A DNA stretch of 64,000 nucleotides from Histidinibacterium aquaticum (GCF_008710275.1 NZ_VYQE01000002.1:359522-423521); one strand, 5' to 3'; positions 1 to 8,718 are shown, numbered from the stretch's first letter. A program made the numbers and translations. The notes: generated by a model from the sequence alone, not told the origin.

Positions 1-1
1 G

Positions 2-1522
2 GACCGCGACACGATCATAGACGCGGCGCTGCAGGAGGCCGTCGACCGCGGTGCGGAGCGGCGGCTTGCGGAAACGCTCTCGGGCGAGGGCGCCTCCATG
101 AAGCAGGACAGGCCCGCCATCCAGGCGGCCTTCTGTATCGACGTGCGCTCCGAGCGGTTTCGCCGGGCTCTCGAAGTTTCGGACCCCGGGATCCGGACCA
201 TCGGTTTCGCAGGGTTCTTCGGCCTTCCGATCCGTCACCGCCGTCATGCCTCCGACATCGTCGAAGCCCGCGCGCCGGTCCTGCTGTCCCCGGGCGTCGA
301 GACGCGGGTGGCTGGTGAGCCCGGAGAGGACCATGGCGCGCGCGTGCACCTGAGGACGGTGCGGGCCTGGGGCCGGTTCAAGCGGGCGGCGGTCTCGGCC
401 TTCGCCTTCGTGGAGGCGGCAGGGCCGCTCTACGTCGGCAAGCTCCTTCGCGACGGCCTCGGCCTCGGCGGGCACGCGTCCCGCGAGCCGGAGCCCGAGC
501 TGGACCTTCCGCTGGAGGAGCGCATCGCGGCGGCGGAGGGCGTGCTCCGCGCCATGTCGCTGACCGAGGGGTTCGCGAGGCTGGTCCTGGTCTGCGGCCA
601 CGGCGCCACAGTCACCAACGCGCCCCACGCCAGCGCCCTGCAGTGCGGGGCCTGCGGGGGCTACGCGGGCGACGTCAACGCGCGGCTTCTGGCGGGGCTG
701 CTGAACGATAGGGAGGTGCGGTCCGGCCTTGCGGCGCGGGGCATCGATATCCCGCCGGATACCCGTTTCATCGCGGGCGTGCACGACACGGTCTCGGACG
801 CGGTCCGCCTCTTCGAGGGGGCCTGGTCCGACGACCACGCGCCCGAGATCGACCGCCTGCGCGCCGCGCTGTCGAAGGCCGGGGGCCTGGCCCGGACCGA
901 GCGCGCGCAGGCCCTTCCTCGTGGCGCGGCCGATGCGCTGGCCCACCGGGGCCGCGACTGGTCCGAGATCCGCCCGGAGTGGGGCCTCGCCGGGTGCCGG
1001 GGCTTCGTCGCCGCGCCGCGGGCGCGGACCGCCGGGCGCGACCTGGGCGGGGCGGTCTTCCTGCACGACTACGATTGGCGGCAGGACGAGGGGGCGAAGA
1101 CGCTGGAATTGATCCTGAGCGCGCCGGTCGTCGTCGCGAGCTGGATCGCGCTGCAATACCACGGCTCGGCGGTCGCGCCCGAGACCTTCGGCGCGGGCAA
1201 CAAGCTCCTGCACAACGTGGTCGGCGGGATCGGTGTGCTGGAGGGCAATGGCGGCGCGCTGCGTGTCGGCCTGCCCTGGCAGTCGGTCCATGACGGCGAG
1301 ACGTTGCGGCATGTGCCGAGCCGCCTGGTCGTCACGGTCGAAGCGCCGGAGCAGATGATCTCCGCCGTGCTCGAGCGGCGTCCGGGGGTCCGCGCGCTCT
1401 TCGACAACGGCTGGCTGAGCCTGGTGGCGATGGACGAGGCCGGACGGATGGGACGCCGGTACGAGGCGGGGACCTGGGTCGGGCGCGGCAGCGCCGTCGG
1501 GTCGATCTCCGCCGCGGCCTAG
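2..1522 (+). CDS. dabA: Inorganic-carbon transporter subunit DabA (DUF2309), 3' part
   Basis: The frame is open from the first bases of the window, so the true start lies upstream and only the C-terminal 506 residues are seen. DabA is the cytoplasmic, beta-carbonic-anhydrase-like subunit that works with the membrane protein DabB to accumulate bicarbonate. The family zinc-site pattern is visible: a Cys-x-Asp pair in CIDVRSE (about nt 134-142), then a His in CGHG (about nt 599) and a Cys in QCGACGG (about nt 647). The tail ([22 protein letters not shown]) is typical of DUF2309. DabB is not in the window and would be expected just upstream. The gene sits directly ahead of the GTA portal gene, where terminase would normally lie. 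Confidence 0.88.
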   Translation, partial: DRDTIIDAALQEAVDRGAERRLAETLSGEGASMKQDRPAIQAAFCIDVRSERFRRALEVSDPGIRTIGFAGFFGLPIRHRRHASDIVEARAPVLLSPGVETRVAGEPGEDHGARVHLRTVRAWGRFKRAAVSAFAFVEAAGPLYVGKLLRDGLGLGGHASREPEPELDLPLEERIAAAEGVLRAMSLTEGFARLVLVCGHGATVTNAPHASALQCGACGGYAGDVNARLLAGLLNDREVRSGLAARGIDIPPDTRFIAGVHDTVSDAVRLFEGAWSDDHAPEIDRLRAALSKAGGLARTERAQALPRGAADALAHRGRDWSEIRPEWGLAGCRGFVAAPRARTAGRDLGGAVFLHDYDWRQDEGAKTLELILSAPVVVASWIALQYHGSAVAPETFGAGNKLLHNVVGGIGVLEGNGGALRVGLPWQSVHDGETLRHVPSRLVVTVEAPEQMISAVLERRPGVRALFDNGWLSLVAMDEAGRMGRRYEAGTWVGRGSAVGSISAAA

Positions 1523-1895
1523 CGGCGAGGGAGTTCGGCGCCGAGCGGGGAGCGGTCCTTGGGCTCGCTCCCCGCGGCGCTGCGGGGACGGTCCGCCGCT
1601 TGCGTGAGGATCGACGGGTTTGCCGAGCGGGGGCGCTCGGTCCCTCGCAGCCCGGCTCCGCCTTGTCCTGGCAGGGCGACTTCGGCGGTCACGTCGGACA
1701 GGTACGGGTATTCCCGTGCGGCACCACCGGGCTCCTTATCCCCTGACCACGACCGTCTCCCTACGGCGCGGATGCTCCGCCACTCCTCGCAGGCAACACC
1801 ACCGAACGGTGGCGCCGGAGGTTCTTAACCTTCCTCCGGCAGTGTCTCTCCCGTGCCGCAAGAGGCGGGACCCGAATGCCGAGCGAGGAGAGACC
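1523..1895. other. Gap between dabA and the GTA portal gene
   Basis: This 373-bp stretch holds no convincing gene. Open frames running through it, including an in-frame extension of the portal gene upstream to 1620, have no ribosome site and no phage-like residues. I see no terminase remnant such as a Walker motif. The right end contains an inverted repeat (1814-1840) and then the portal ribosome-binding site (GAGGAG at about 1885-1890). The GTA promoter is likely here or upstream, but I cannot point to -35/-10 boxes. Confidence 0.5.
1814..1840. repeat. Inverted repeat upstream of the GTA genes
   Basis: GCCGGAGG at 1814-1821 and CCTCCGGC at 1833-1840 are perfect complements around an 11-nt loop containing TTAACC (1825-1830). 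The TTAACC is a CtrA half-site in sequence, but no partner TTAA lies seven bases away. It sits 55 bp before the portal ATG. It could be a terminator-like stem, a leader hairpin or an operator; there is no T-run after it. Confidence 0.45.
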
Positions 1896-3065
1896 ATGTT
1901 CGACGTCCTGAGACGGAAAGCCGAGACGCCGCCGGCCGCCAAGACCTCCGCCACCGGTCCGCTCATCGCGATGACCAGCCCGGGCCGCGTGGCTTGGAGC
2001 CCGCGGGACGTGGTTTCCCTCACAAGGGCCGGCTTCTCCGGCAACCCGGTGGGCTTTCGCGCGGTCAAGCTGGTGGCCGAGGCCGCCGCCGCGCTGCCGC
2101 TGGTCGCCCAGGACGCCGAAGCCCGGTACGAGGCGCACCCGCTCCTGAGCCTGCTGCGCCGTCCCAACCCGGCGCAGGGGCGGGCGGAGTTCCTCGAGGC
2201 GCTCTTCGGCCAGATCCTCCTGACCGGGAACGGCTATGTCGAAGCCGCCGGGAGCGAGGAGGCCACCCTGCCTGCCGAGCTGCATATCCTGCGCTCCGAC
2301 CGCATGTCCGTCCTGCCCGGGCCTGACGGCTGGCCGGTGGGCTACGAGTACCGGGTCGGCAGTGCCACGCACCGCTTTGCCCTCGGCGACGGGCCGGTCC
2401 CGGTCTGCCATATCAAGGCCTTCCACCCGCAGGACGACCACTACGGCTTCTCGCCGCTGCAGGCCGCCGCGACGGCGATCGACGTGCACAGCGCTGCCTC
2501 TCGCTGGTCGAAGTCGCTTCTGGACAACGCCGCGAGGCCCTCGGGCGCCATCGTCTATCGCGGGGTGGACGGGCAGGGCCACCTCTCCCCCGACCAATAC
2601 GACAGACTCCTTACGGAAATGGAAACGCAGCATCAGGGGGCCGGGAACGCCGGCCGGCCGATGCTGCTGGAGGGCGGGCTCGACTGGCGGCCGATGGGCT
2701 TCAGCCCCTCTGACATGGAGTTCCAGAAAACCAAGGAATCCGCCGCGCGCGAGATCGCGACCGCCTTCGGCATCCCGCCGATGATGCTCGGCATCCCCGG
2801 TGACGCGACCTACGCCAACTACCAGGAGGCCAACCGCGCCTTCTACCGGCTGACAGTTCTGCCGCTCGCCCAGAAGGTCGCCGCGGCGCTGTCGGACTGG
2901 CTGATGGATTTCTCCGGGGAGGCGATCGAGCTGAAGCCCGACCTCGACCAGATCCCGGCGCTCGCGCAGGAGCGCGAGGCTCAGTGGCGCCGCGTGGGCG
3001 AGGCGGATTTCCTGACAGACGCCGAGAAACGGCGCCTGCTCGGTCTGCCGGTGGAGGCCGCATGA
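1896..3065 (+). CDS. GTA portal protein (HK97-family, g3)
   Basis: This 389-residue phage portal protein forms the dodecameric channel at the capsid vertex through which DNA enters and leaves. I chose the ATG at 1896 because GAGGAG lies about six bases before it and because MFDVLRRK matches GTA portals; the upstream in-frame extension looks non-coding. Landmarks are GNPVGFRAVKLVAEAAA near the N terminus, the central GFSPLQAAATAIDVHSAASRW and IATAFGIPPMMLG. It is the first gene of the GTA run. It normally follows terminase genes g1 and g2, which are absent at this position. Its stop overlaps the next ATG (ATGA). Confidence 0.95.
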   Translation: MFDVLRRKAETPPAAKTSATGPLIAMTSPGRVAWSPRDVVSLTRAGFSGNPVGFRAVKLVAEAAAALPLVAQDAEARYEAHPLLSLLRRPNPAQGRAEFLEALFGQILLTGNGYVEAAGSEEATLPAELHILRSDRMSVLPGPDGWPVGYEYRVGSATHRFALGDGPVPVCHIKAFHPQDDHYGFSPLQAAATAIDVHSAASRWSKSLLDNAARPSGAIVYRGVDGQGHLSPDQYDRLLTEMETQHQGAGNAGRPMLLEGGLDWRPMGFSPSDMEFQKTKESAAREIATAFGIPPMMLGIPGDATYANYQEANRAFYRLTVLPLAQKVAAALSDWLMDFSGEAIELKPDLDQIPALAQEREAQWRRVGEADFLTDAEKRRLLGLPVEAA

Positions 3066-3259
3066 GACCGGAGCTGGTGAAGGACGAGACGCGCCGCCCG
3101 GCCGCGCCGGTGACCGACTTCTGGTTCGCCCAGGTCGACCTGCGGCTGTCGAAGATCGAGGCGCTGGTGGAACGGCTGGAGCGCCAAATCTGGGGACTGG
3201 TCTACGCGGCCGGGGGCATCCTGCTGATCGAGGGGCTCCGCGCCCTGGCAGGATTGTGA
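3062..3259 (+). CDS. Small GTA protein g3.5
   Basis: A 65-residue product starting with MRPELVKDE. The ATG overlaps the portal stop codon (ATGA), which indicates translational coupling. An amphipathic segment (RLSKIEALVERLERQ) is followed by one hydrophobic stretch (GLVYAAGGILLIEGLRAL), consistent with a short coiled segment plus a membrane-inserting or buried helix. The same position in Rhodobacter-type GTA clusters holds a comparably small gene called g3.5. Its job is not clear to me. Confidence 0.8.
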   Translation: MRPELVKDETRRPAAPVTDFWFAQVDLRLSKIEALVERLERQIWGLVYAAGGILLIEGLRALAGL

Positions 3260-3276
3260 GGAAAGGGGCGGAAGAC

Positions 3277-3819
3277 ATGGAATTGGAACACAAGTTCTGC
3301 CGACTGGGCGGCGAAGTCACCCTGCGCGACGGCCATGTGATCGAGGGCTACGCCTCGCTCTTCGGAGTGGCCGACCAGGGCGGGGACACGGTGATGGCCG
3401 GGGCCTACGGCGCCTCGCTGCGCCGGCTCGCGGCGGCGGGGGGACGGGTCAAGATGCTCTGGCAGCACGACCCCGCCCGGCCCATCGGCGTCTGGGAGCA
3501 AGTGACCGAGGATGCCCGTGGCCTTCGCGTGCGGGGCCGGTTGCTGACCGACGTCGCCCAGGGCCGGGAAGCGGCGGCGCTGCTGGAAGCCGGGGCCATC
3601 GATGGGCTCTCGATCGGCTACCGCACTCGCAAGGCGCGGAAAACCGAGAAGGGCCGGAGGCTTCTGAGCGAGCTCGACCTCTGGGAGGTCTCCCTCGTGA
3701 CATTCCCCATGCTGCCCGAGGCGCGTGTGCAGGCGAAGCGGGACGAGACCGACGGGACCCCGCTCCGCAGCCTCGCCGCAAGCCTCGAAGCGGCCCGGCG
3801 GCAGCTCGGCACTCCCTGA
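3277..3819 (+). CDS. GTA prohead protease (HK97 U35 family, g4)
   Basis: This 180-residue serine protease of the herpesvirus-like fold cleaves the capsid N-terminal scaffold domain during head maturation. I prefer the ATG at 3277 (MELEHKFCR) over the GTG at 3256, because GAGGAAAGGGG lies just upstream. The family signature is seen as EGYASLFGVADQGGD, KMLWQHDPARPIGVW (with the active-site His) and GLSIGYRT (with the Ser). It lies between the portal and capsid genes as in tailed phages. Confidence 0.94.
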   Translation: MELEHKFCRLGGEVTLRDGHVIEGYASLFGVADQGGDTVMAGAYGASLRRLAAAGGRVKMLWQHDPARPIGVWEQVTEDARGLRVRGRLLTDVAQGREAAALLEAGAIDGLSIGYRTRKARKTEKGRRLLSELDLWEVSLVTFPMLPEARVQAKRDETDGTPLRSLAASLEAARRQLGTP

Positions 3820-3844
3820 CCGGCAACCCGAAAGGACCGAAGAC

Positions 3845-5026
3845 ATGACCACACCCGAGACCTCGTCCCGGGCCGGAGACGCCTTGTCTCCGACCGAGGA
3901 GCTCGATGCCACGCTCGGCGGCTTCGTCAGCGATCTCAAGGCTTTCACCGACGACATTCACGCAAGACTTCAACAGCAGGAAGAGCGCATGACCAGGATC
4001 GACCGCAAGATGCTCTCGCGTCCCGCCCTCGCGGCGGCCGCCGAGACGGAGACTCCGCACCGCAAGGCCTTCGAGGGCTACCTACGCGCGGGTGACGACG
4101 ATGCGCTGCGCGGGCTGGAGCTCGAGGGCAAGGGCCTGACCACGGCGGTCAATTCCGACGGCGGCTACCTCGTCGATCCGCAGACCTCCGAGACGGTGGC
4201 CGCGGTGCTCTCCTCGACCGCCTCGCTTCGGGCGGTGGCCAACGTGGTGCAGGTCAACGCGACCTCCTTCGACGTTCTCATCGACCACGCCGAGGCCGGT
4301 GCGGGCTGGGGCAACGAGGCGACCGCCGTCAGCGAGACGGCGACGCCCGCGCTCGACCGCATCCAGATCCCGCTCCACGAGCTCAACGCCATGCCCAAGG
4401 CGAGCCAGAAGCTGCTCGACGACAGCGCCTTCGACGTGGAGACCTGGCTCGCCCAGCGGATCGCGGCGAAGTTCGCCCGGGCCGAGGCCGCGGCCTTCGT
4501 CACCGGCGACGGGACCGACAAGCCACGCGGCCTCATGAACTACGAGACCGTCGCCAACGCCAGCTGGAGCTGGGGCAAGATCGGCACCGTCAGCACCGGC
4601 GCGGCGGGGGCCTTCGCCGCCACGAACCCGGGCGACGCGCTGATCGACCTGGTCTATTCGCTGCCCGCCGAGTACCGGCATGGCGCGAGCTTCGTGATGA
4701 ATTCCCGCACCGCCTCCGAGGTGCGCAAGCTCAAGGATGCCGACGGTCGGTTTCTCTGGTCGGACGGCTTCTCGGTGGCCGATCCGGCGCGGCTGCTGGG
4801 CTATCCCACGCTCATCGCCGAGGACATGCCCGACATCGGCGCCGACAAGACGCCCATCGCCTTCGGCGACTTCGGGGCGGGCTACACCATCGCCGAGCGC
4901 CCCGACCTGCGGGTGCTGCGCGATCCCTTCTCGGCCAAGCCGCACGTCCTGTTCTACGCGACCCGCCGTGTCGGCGGCGGGGTGAGCGACTTCGCGGCGA
5001 TCAAGCTGCTGCAGTTCTCGGCCTGA
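3845..5026 (+). CDS. GTA major capsid protein (HK97-like, g5)
   Basis: A 393-residue capsid protein. The first roughly 100 residues are charged and helical (from LGGFVSDLKAF), the expected scaffold domain removed by the g4 protease. The mature part begins near LTTAVNSDGGYLVDP, the usual start of HK97-type GTA capsids. The C-terminal domain contains GYPTLIAEDMPDIG. ATG 3845 is the first start after the g4 stop and has GGACCGAAG upstream. This is the most highly expressed product expected from the cluster; a hairpin follows in the gap before g6. Confidence 0.95.
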   Translation: MTTPETSSRAGDALSPTEELDATLGGFVSDLKAFTDDIHARLQQQEERMTRIDRKMLSRPALAAAAETETPHRKAFEGYLRAGDDDALRGLELEGKGLTTAVNSDGGYLVDPQTSETVAAVLSSTASLRAVANVVQVNATSFDVLIDHAEAGAGWGNEATAVSETATPALDRIQIPLHELNAMPKASQKLLDDSAFDVETWLAQRIAAKFARAEAAAFVTGDGTDKPRGLMNYETVANASWSWGKIGTVSTGAAGAFAATNPGDALIDLVYSLPAEYRHGASFVMNSRTASEVRKLKDADGRFLWSDGFSVADPARLLGYPTLIAEDMPDIGADKTPIAFGDFGAGYTIAERPDLRVLRDPFSAKPHVLFYATRRVGGGVSDFAAIKLLQFSA

Positions 5027-5056
5027 CGGCCGGGAGAGCCGGGCGCGCCCTGGGGA

Positions 5057-5090
5057 CCCCTGTCGAGCCGTTCCGTCCGAGCGGCAGGGG
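5057..5090 (+). repeat. Hairpin between the capsid and connector genes
   Basis: CCCCTGTCG (5057-5065) can pair with CGGCAGGGG (5082-5090), one pair being G-U, around a 16-nt loop. It lies in the 112-bp gap between g5 and g6, the largest gap in an otherwise tightly overlapping operon. There is no T-run, so a full terminator is unlikely. Partial attenuation or mRNA 3'-end protection of the capsid message would fit. This is inference from position and structure. Confidence 0.4.
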
Positions 5091-5138
5091 AAGGCGCGTC
5101 CGGCACCTGGGCGGGGACCGGACATCGGAGACTACCGG

Positions 5139-5732
5139 ATGATGCTGATCGAAGAGACCACCGTGGCGCTGCAGGCGCTTCCGGTCGCCGGCTTCAGGGA
5201 CCACCTGCGCCTCGGCACGGGCTTCGGCGAGGACGGGCTGCAGGACTCGGTGCTCGAAAGCTACCTGCGCGCGGCGCTGGCGGCGATCGAGGCGCGGACC
5301 GGCAAGATCCTGATCGAGCGGAGCTTTTCCTGGAGCCTCACCTCCTGGCGCGACGCGGAGGTGCAGGTGCTGCCGGTCGCGCCGGTGAGCGCGATCGAGG
5401 ACTTCGCGGTGATCGATAGGGCGGGGTCGGTCGGTGTCCCGGGGACGGACGACGTCCGGCTCGTCCCCGACATGCAACGCCCCCGCATCGAGGGCGCCGC
5501 GGGTCGCCTGCCGTCGATCCCGCCGGGCGGGCATGTGCAGATCGGTTTCCTCGCCGGCTTCGGGCCGGAGTGGTCCGACCTGCCCGCCGACCTGCGCCAC
5601 GCCGTCATGCTGCTGGCGGGCCACTACTACGACTTCCGGCACGAGGCCGGACTGGCGGGCGGCGCGCTGCCCTATTCCGTCAACGCCCTGATCGAACGCT
5701 ACCGCTCCGTGCGGCTGGGAGGTGCGGGATGA
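5139..5732 (+). CDS. GTA head-tail connector, gp6-like adaptor (g6)
   Basis: A 197-residue product (MMLIEETTVALQALPVAGF) matching the GTA g6 adaptor. It forms the ring below the portal that joins capsid to the tail interface. The helical core (VLESYLRAALAAIEARTGKIL) and the closing helix (DLRHAVMLLAGHYYDFRHEA) are typical of HK97 gp6 and related DNA-packaging connectors. The second codon is also ATG, so the start could be 5139 or 5142. The stop overlaps the g7 ATG. Confidence 0.9.
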   Translation: MMLIEETTVALQALPVAGFRDHLRLGTGFGEDGLQDSVLESYLRAALAAIEARTGKILIERSFSWSLTSWRDAEVQVLPVAPVSAIEDFAVIDRAGSVGVPGTDDVRLVPDMQRPRIEGAAGRLPSIPPGGHVQIGFLAGFGPEWSDLPADLRHAVMLLAGHYYDFRHEAGLAGGALPYSVNALIERYRSVRLGGAG

Positions 5733-6067
5733 AGCGTCCTCTCCTGACCCGCAGGCTGGTGCTCGAGGCGCCGGCGGACACGCCCGACGGGGCCGGTGGC
5801 CATGCCGAGGGCTGGACCGCGCTCGGCACGCTCTGGGCCGAGGTCGAGGTGCGCTCGGGCGGCGACCGGCGCGGACCGGCGGTGCCCCAGTCGCGGCTGG
5901 CGCTGCGGATCACCCTGCGTGCGGTGGCCGAGGGGAGCCTTTCCCGGCCTCAACCCGGCCAGCGGTTCCGCGAGGGCGCGAGGGTCTACCGCCTGCGCGC
6001 CGTGGGGATCGCCGATCCCTTCGGGCGGTACCTGACCTGTTACGCCGAAGAGGAGGTGGTCGCATGA
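5729..6067 (+). CDS. GTA head-tail stopper protein (g7)
   Basis: This 112-residue protein belongs to the phage head-tail joining (SPP1 gp16-like) family, the stopper ring that closes the connector. The pattern LTRRLVLEAP, then a central GWTALGTLWAEVEVRSGGDR and the ending YRLRAVGIADPFGRYLTCYAEEE is characteristic. ATG 5729 overlaps the g6 stop as ATGA, and the stop in turn overlaps the g8 start, so g6, g7 and g8 are translationally coupled. Confidence 0.9.
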   Translation: MKRPLLTRRLVLEAPADTPDGAGGHAEGWTALGTLWAEVEVRSGGDRRGPAVPQSRLALRITLRAVAEGSLSRPQPGQRFREGARVYRLRAVGIADPFGRYLTCYAEEEVVA

Positions 6068-6474
6068 GCTACGCCCTCTCCGCGCCTCTGCAGGAGGCCG
6101 TCTATGCCCGGCTTTCGGCCGACGCGGCACTCGCCGCCGAGGTGGGCGGCGCGATCTTCGACGCGGCCCCCCCGGGCACCGCGCCCGCTCTCTACGTCGT
6201 CCTGGGCGACGAGACCGCCCGCGACCGCTCCGATGGGACGGGCCGGGGCGCGCGGCACGATTTCACCGTCTCGGTGGTGAGCGGGGCGGCCGGGTTCGCC
6301 GCCGCCAAGCGGGCGGCGGGCGCGATCTCCGAGGCGCTGACCGACGCCGATCTCGCGCTTTCGCGCGGACGGCTGGTGGGGCTGCGCTTCCTGCGGGCCA
6401 GGGCCGCGCGGGCGCAGGGCAACCAGGTCCGGCGGATCGACCTGACCTTTCGCGCCCGCCTCGAGGACGACTGA
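6064..6474 (+). CDS. GTA tail terminator (DUF3168, g8)
   Basis: A 136-residue DUF3168 protein. In GTAs and siphophages this protein caps the tail tube and docks the tail to the head. The N terminus SAPLQEAVYARLSADAAL and the internal HDFTVSVVSG and RRIDLTFRARLED are standard. ATG 6064 overlaps the g7 stop. A 27-bp gap with its own ribosome site then separates it from g9. Confidence 0.92.
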   Translation: MSYALSAPLQEAVYARLSADAALAAEVGGAIFDAAPPGTAPALYVVLGDETARDRSDGTGRGARHDFTVSVVSGAAGFAAAKRAAGAISEALTDADLALSRGRLVGLRFLRARAARAQGNQVRRIDLTFRARLEDD

Positions 6475-6501
6475 TTTTTCAAACGCTTAGGAGATAGTCT
6501 C

Positions 6502-6915
6502 ATGGCGGCCCAGAACGGCAAGGACCTGCTGGTCAAGATCGACATGACCGGCACCGGCACATTCCAGACGGCGGCGGGCCTGCGGGCCCAGCGGCTCAGC
6601 TTCGACGCCGAGACGCTCGACGTCACCGCGCTCGACTCGGGCGGCTGGCGCGAACTGCTGGCGGGAGGAGGCGTGAAGAGCGCCACGATCAGCGGATCGG
6701 GCGTCTTCAAGGACGCGGCGACGGACGAGCGCCTGCGCCAGGTCTTCTGGAACGGCGAGACGCCCGCCTTCCAGGTGGTGATCCCGGAGTTCGGCGTGGT
6801 CGAGGGGCCGTTTCTCGTCTCTTCGATCGAATACGCGGGCACCTACGACGGCGAGGCGACCTACGAGATGGCGCTGGCCTCTGCCGGTCCGCTCACCTTC
6901 ACGGCGGCGGCGTGA
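6502..6915 (+). CDS. GTA major tail tube protein (TP901-1 family, g9)
   Basis: This 137-residue tail tube subunit has the hallmark N terminus of the family (AAQNGKDLLVKIDMTG), the QRLSFDAETLDVTALDSGGWRE-type segment that marks insertion of the beta-sandwich loop, and a C-terminal YEMALASAGPLTF. TAGGAGATAG upstream gives a good ribosome site. It stacks into the short tail tube of the GTA particle. Confidence 0.94.
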   Translation: MAAQNGKDLLVKIDMTGTGTFQTAAGLRAQRLSFDAETLDVTALDSGGWRELLAGGGVKSATISGSGVFKDAATDERLRQVFWNGETPAFQVVIPEFGVVEGPFLVSSIEYAGTYDGEATYEMALASAGPLTFTAAA

Positions 6916-7235
6916 TGGCGAACCCCCATGCCGGAGAGGTCGCGCTGACGCTGAACGGCGAGACGCGCGTGATGAAGCTGACGCTCGGCGCGCTGGCCGA
7001 GCTCGAGGCGAAACTCGGCACCGGGAGCCTCGTCGACCTCGTGGAGCGCTTCGAGAGCGGTGGGTTCTCCGCAGGTGACGTGCTGGCGCTCGTCGCGGCG
7101 GGGCTGCGCGGGGGCGGCTGGTGCGGCACGAGAGCCGATCTGCTGACCGCCGAGATCGAGGGCGGGCCTGTCGAGGCCGCTCGCGCGGCCGCCGACTGTC
7201 TCGCGCGCGCCTTCGCCTTGCCGGAGGCGGGCTGA
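6915..7235 (+). CDS. GTA tail assembly protein (g10)
   Basis: This 106-residue GTA-specific protein (GTA-gp10 family) starts MANPHAGEVALTLNGE and contains GALAELEAKLGTGSLVDL. By position between tail tube and tape measure it is the first tail assembly chaperone. I chose the ATG at 6915 (overlapping the g9 TGA by one base) over the GTG codon just before it. It is followed without a gap by g10.1. Confidence 0.9.
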   Translation: MANPHAGEVALTLNGETRVMKLTLGALAELEAKLGTGSLVDLVERFESGGFSAGDVLALVAAGLRGGGWCGTRADLLTAEIEGGPVEAARAAADCLARAFALPEAG

Positions 7236-7426
7236 TGAGCGGTCTCGACTGGCCGGGGCTGATGCGCGCGGGACTGCACAGGCTCGGCCTGAGACCCGCA
7301 GAGTTCTGGGCGCTGACCCCGGCCGAGCTGGTGATGATGCTCGGTCTCGATCCGGGCCGCGAGGCGGTCATGGGCCGCGCGCGGCTGGAGGAGCTGACCC
7401 GGCAGTTTCCCGACGAGGAGGGATGA
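7235..7426 (+). CDS. Phage tail assembly chaperone (g10.1)
   Basis: A 63-residue peptide of the small alphaproteobacterial phage TAC family, recognised by MSGLDWPGLMRAGLHRLGLRP-like wording followed by PAEFWALTPAEL. Its ATG overlaps the g10 TGA by one base. The arrangement of two chaperones directly before the tape measure copies the G/GT arrangement of siphophages, here as two separate genes rather than a frameshift product. Confidence 0.88.
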   Translation: MSGLDWPGLMRAGLHRLGLRPAEFWALTPAELVMMLGLDPGREAVMGRARLEELTRQFPDEEG

Positions 7427-7427
7427 G

Positions 7428-8075
7428 ATGGACGAGAACGACATCGAGGACTTCGGAGCCGAGCTGGAGGACCTGGGGCGCGGGCTGGCGCAGACGGGCC
7501 GGTTGACCGAGAGCTTCTCCCAGCAGCTCGACCGGACGCGCCGCGCCCTCGCGCCGACGGTGCGGGACCTGGGCGACCTGGAGCGCGGGTTCTCGACCGG
7601 TGTGAGACGCGCCTTCGAGGGGCTTGTTTTCGAGGGGAAAACCCTGACCGACACCCTGCGCGGGCTCGGGCAGGCCATGTCCCGCACTGCCTATCGCGAA
7701 GCGGTGAACCCGGTGGCGGACCATCTGGGCGGATTGCTCTCCAGCGGCGTGAATGCCGCGGTCTCCGGTATCATGCCGCAGGGCTCAGTGGCCCGCGTCA
7801 CGCCCTTCGCCCGGGGCGGCGTGGTCACCGGACCCACGCGCTTTCCCATGACGGATGGGCGCAGCGGCCTCGTGGGAGAGGCGGGGCCCGAAGCGATCCT
7901 GCCTCTCTCGCGCGGTGCCGACGGGACGCTCGGTGTCCGCGCGGGGGGCGGCACCCGGCCCGTTCAGGTCACCATGCATGTCACCACGCCCGACGCCGAG
8001 GGCTTTCGCCGCAGCCGCGGGCAGATCGCCGCCGAACTGGGCCGGGCCGTCGCGCACGGCGCCCGCAACCGCTGA
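7428..8075 (+). CDS. GTA tail tape measure protein (g11)
   Basis: A 215-residue tape measure. It is very short compared with phage tape measures, in keeping with the short GTA tail. The acidic N terminus (MDENDIEDFGAELEDL) leads into a helical region, and the C-terminal part contains the conserved GYxG-like patches PFARGGVV and GLVGEAGPEAILPLSRG. ATG 7428 follows the g10.1 stop by one base. Confidence 0.92.
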   Translation: MDENDIEDFGAELEDLGRGLAQTGRLTESFSQQLDRTRRALAPTVRDLGDLERGFSTGVRRAFEGLVFEGKTLTDTLRGLGQAMSRTAYREAVNPVADHLGGLLSSGVNAAVSGIMPQGSVARVTPFARGGVVTGPTRFPMTDGRSGLVGEAGPEAILPLSRGADGTLGVRAGGGTRPVQVTMHVTTPDAEGFRRSRGQIAAELGRAVAHGARNR

Positions 8076-8085
8076 GGAAGGACCC

Positions 8086-8718
8086 ATGAGCTTTCACGAA
8101 GTGAGATTTCCCGCCGCCCTGAGCTTCGGCTCTCTCGGCGGGCCGGAGCGGCGCACGGAGATCGTGACGCTCGCCAACGGCGCGGAAGAGCGCAACTCCC
8201 CCTGGGCCCACTCGCGCCGCCGCTACGACGCGGGGCTGGGGCTGCGCTCGCTCGACGAGCTGCAGGAGGTACTGGCCTTTTTCGAGGCGCGGCGCGGGCA
8301 GCTTTATGGGTTCCGCTGGAAGGACTGGAGCGACTGCCGCTCCTGCGCCCCCTCCGAGGAGATCGCGGCGACCGACCAGGTGATCGGCGAAGGTGACGAG
8401 ATCACCTCCGTCTTCCAACTGGTCAAGCGGTACGGGGCGGGCGGCCTGGCCTACGACCGTCCGGTGCGGAAGCCCGTCGAGGGCTCGGTGCAGGTCGCTC
8501 TCGATGGCATACCGCAGGTGCCGGAGGTGGACGTCACCGTCGACGCGACGACGGGCCTCGTGACCTTCTCCCATCCGCCGGACCGGGGTGTGACCGTCAC
8601 GGCGGGCTTCGAGTTCGACGTGCCCGTACGCTTCGACACCGACCGGCTGGAGGTCTCGGTCGAGAGCTTTTCCGCCGGTGAGGTGCCCGCCGTGCCGGTG
8701 GTGGAGGTGCGGCTGTGA
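8086..8718 (+). CDS. GTA distal tail protein (DUF2460, g12)
   Basis: This 210-residue DUF2460 protein forms the distal tail ring between tail tube and hub. Motifs include MSFHEVRFPAALSFGSLGGP at the start, the segment RRRYDAGLGLRSLDEL and FFEARRGQLYGFRWKDWSD. ATG 8086 is preceded by GAGGAAGG. The TGA overlaps the GTG start of g13. Confidence 0.94.
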   Translation: MSFHEVRFPAALSFGSLGGPERRTEIVTLANGAEERNSPWAHSRRRYDAGLGLRSLDELQEVLAFFEARRGQLYGFRWKDWSDCRSCAPSEEIAATDQVIGEGDEITSVFQLVKRYGAGGLAYDRPVRKPVEGSVQVALDGIPQVPEVDVTVDATTGLVTFSHPPDRGVTVTAGFEFDVPVRFDTDRLEVSVESFSAGEVPAVPVVEVRL

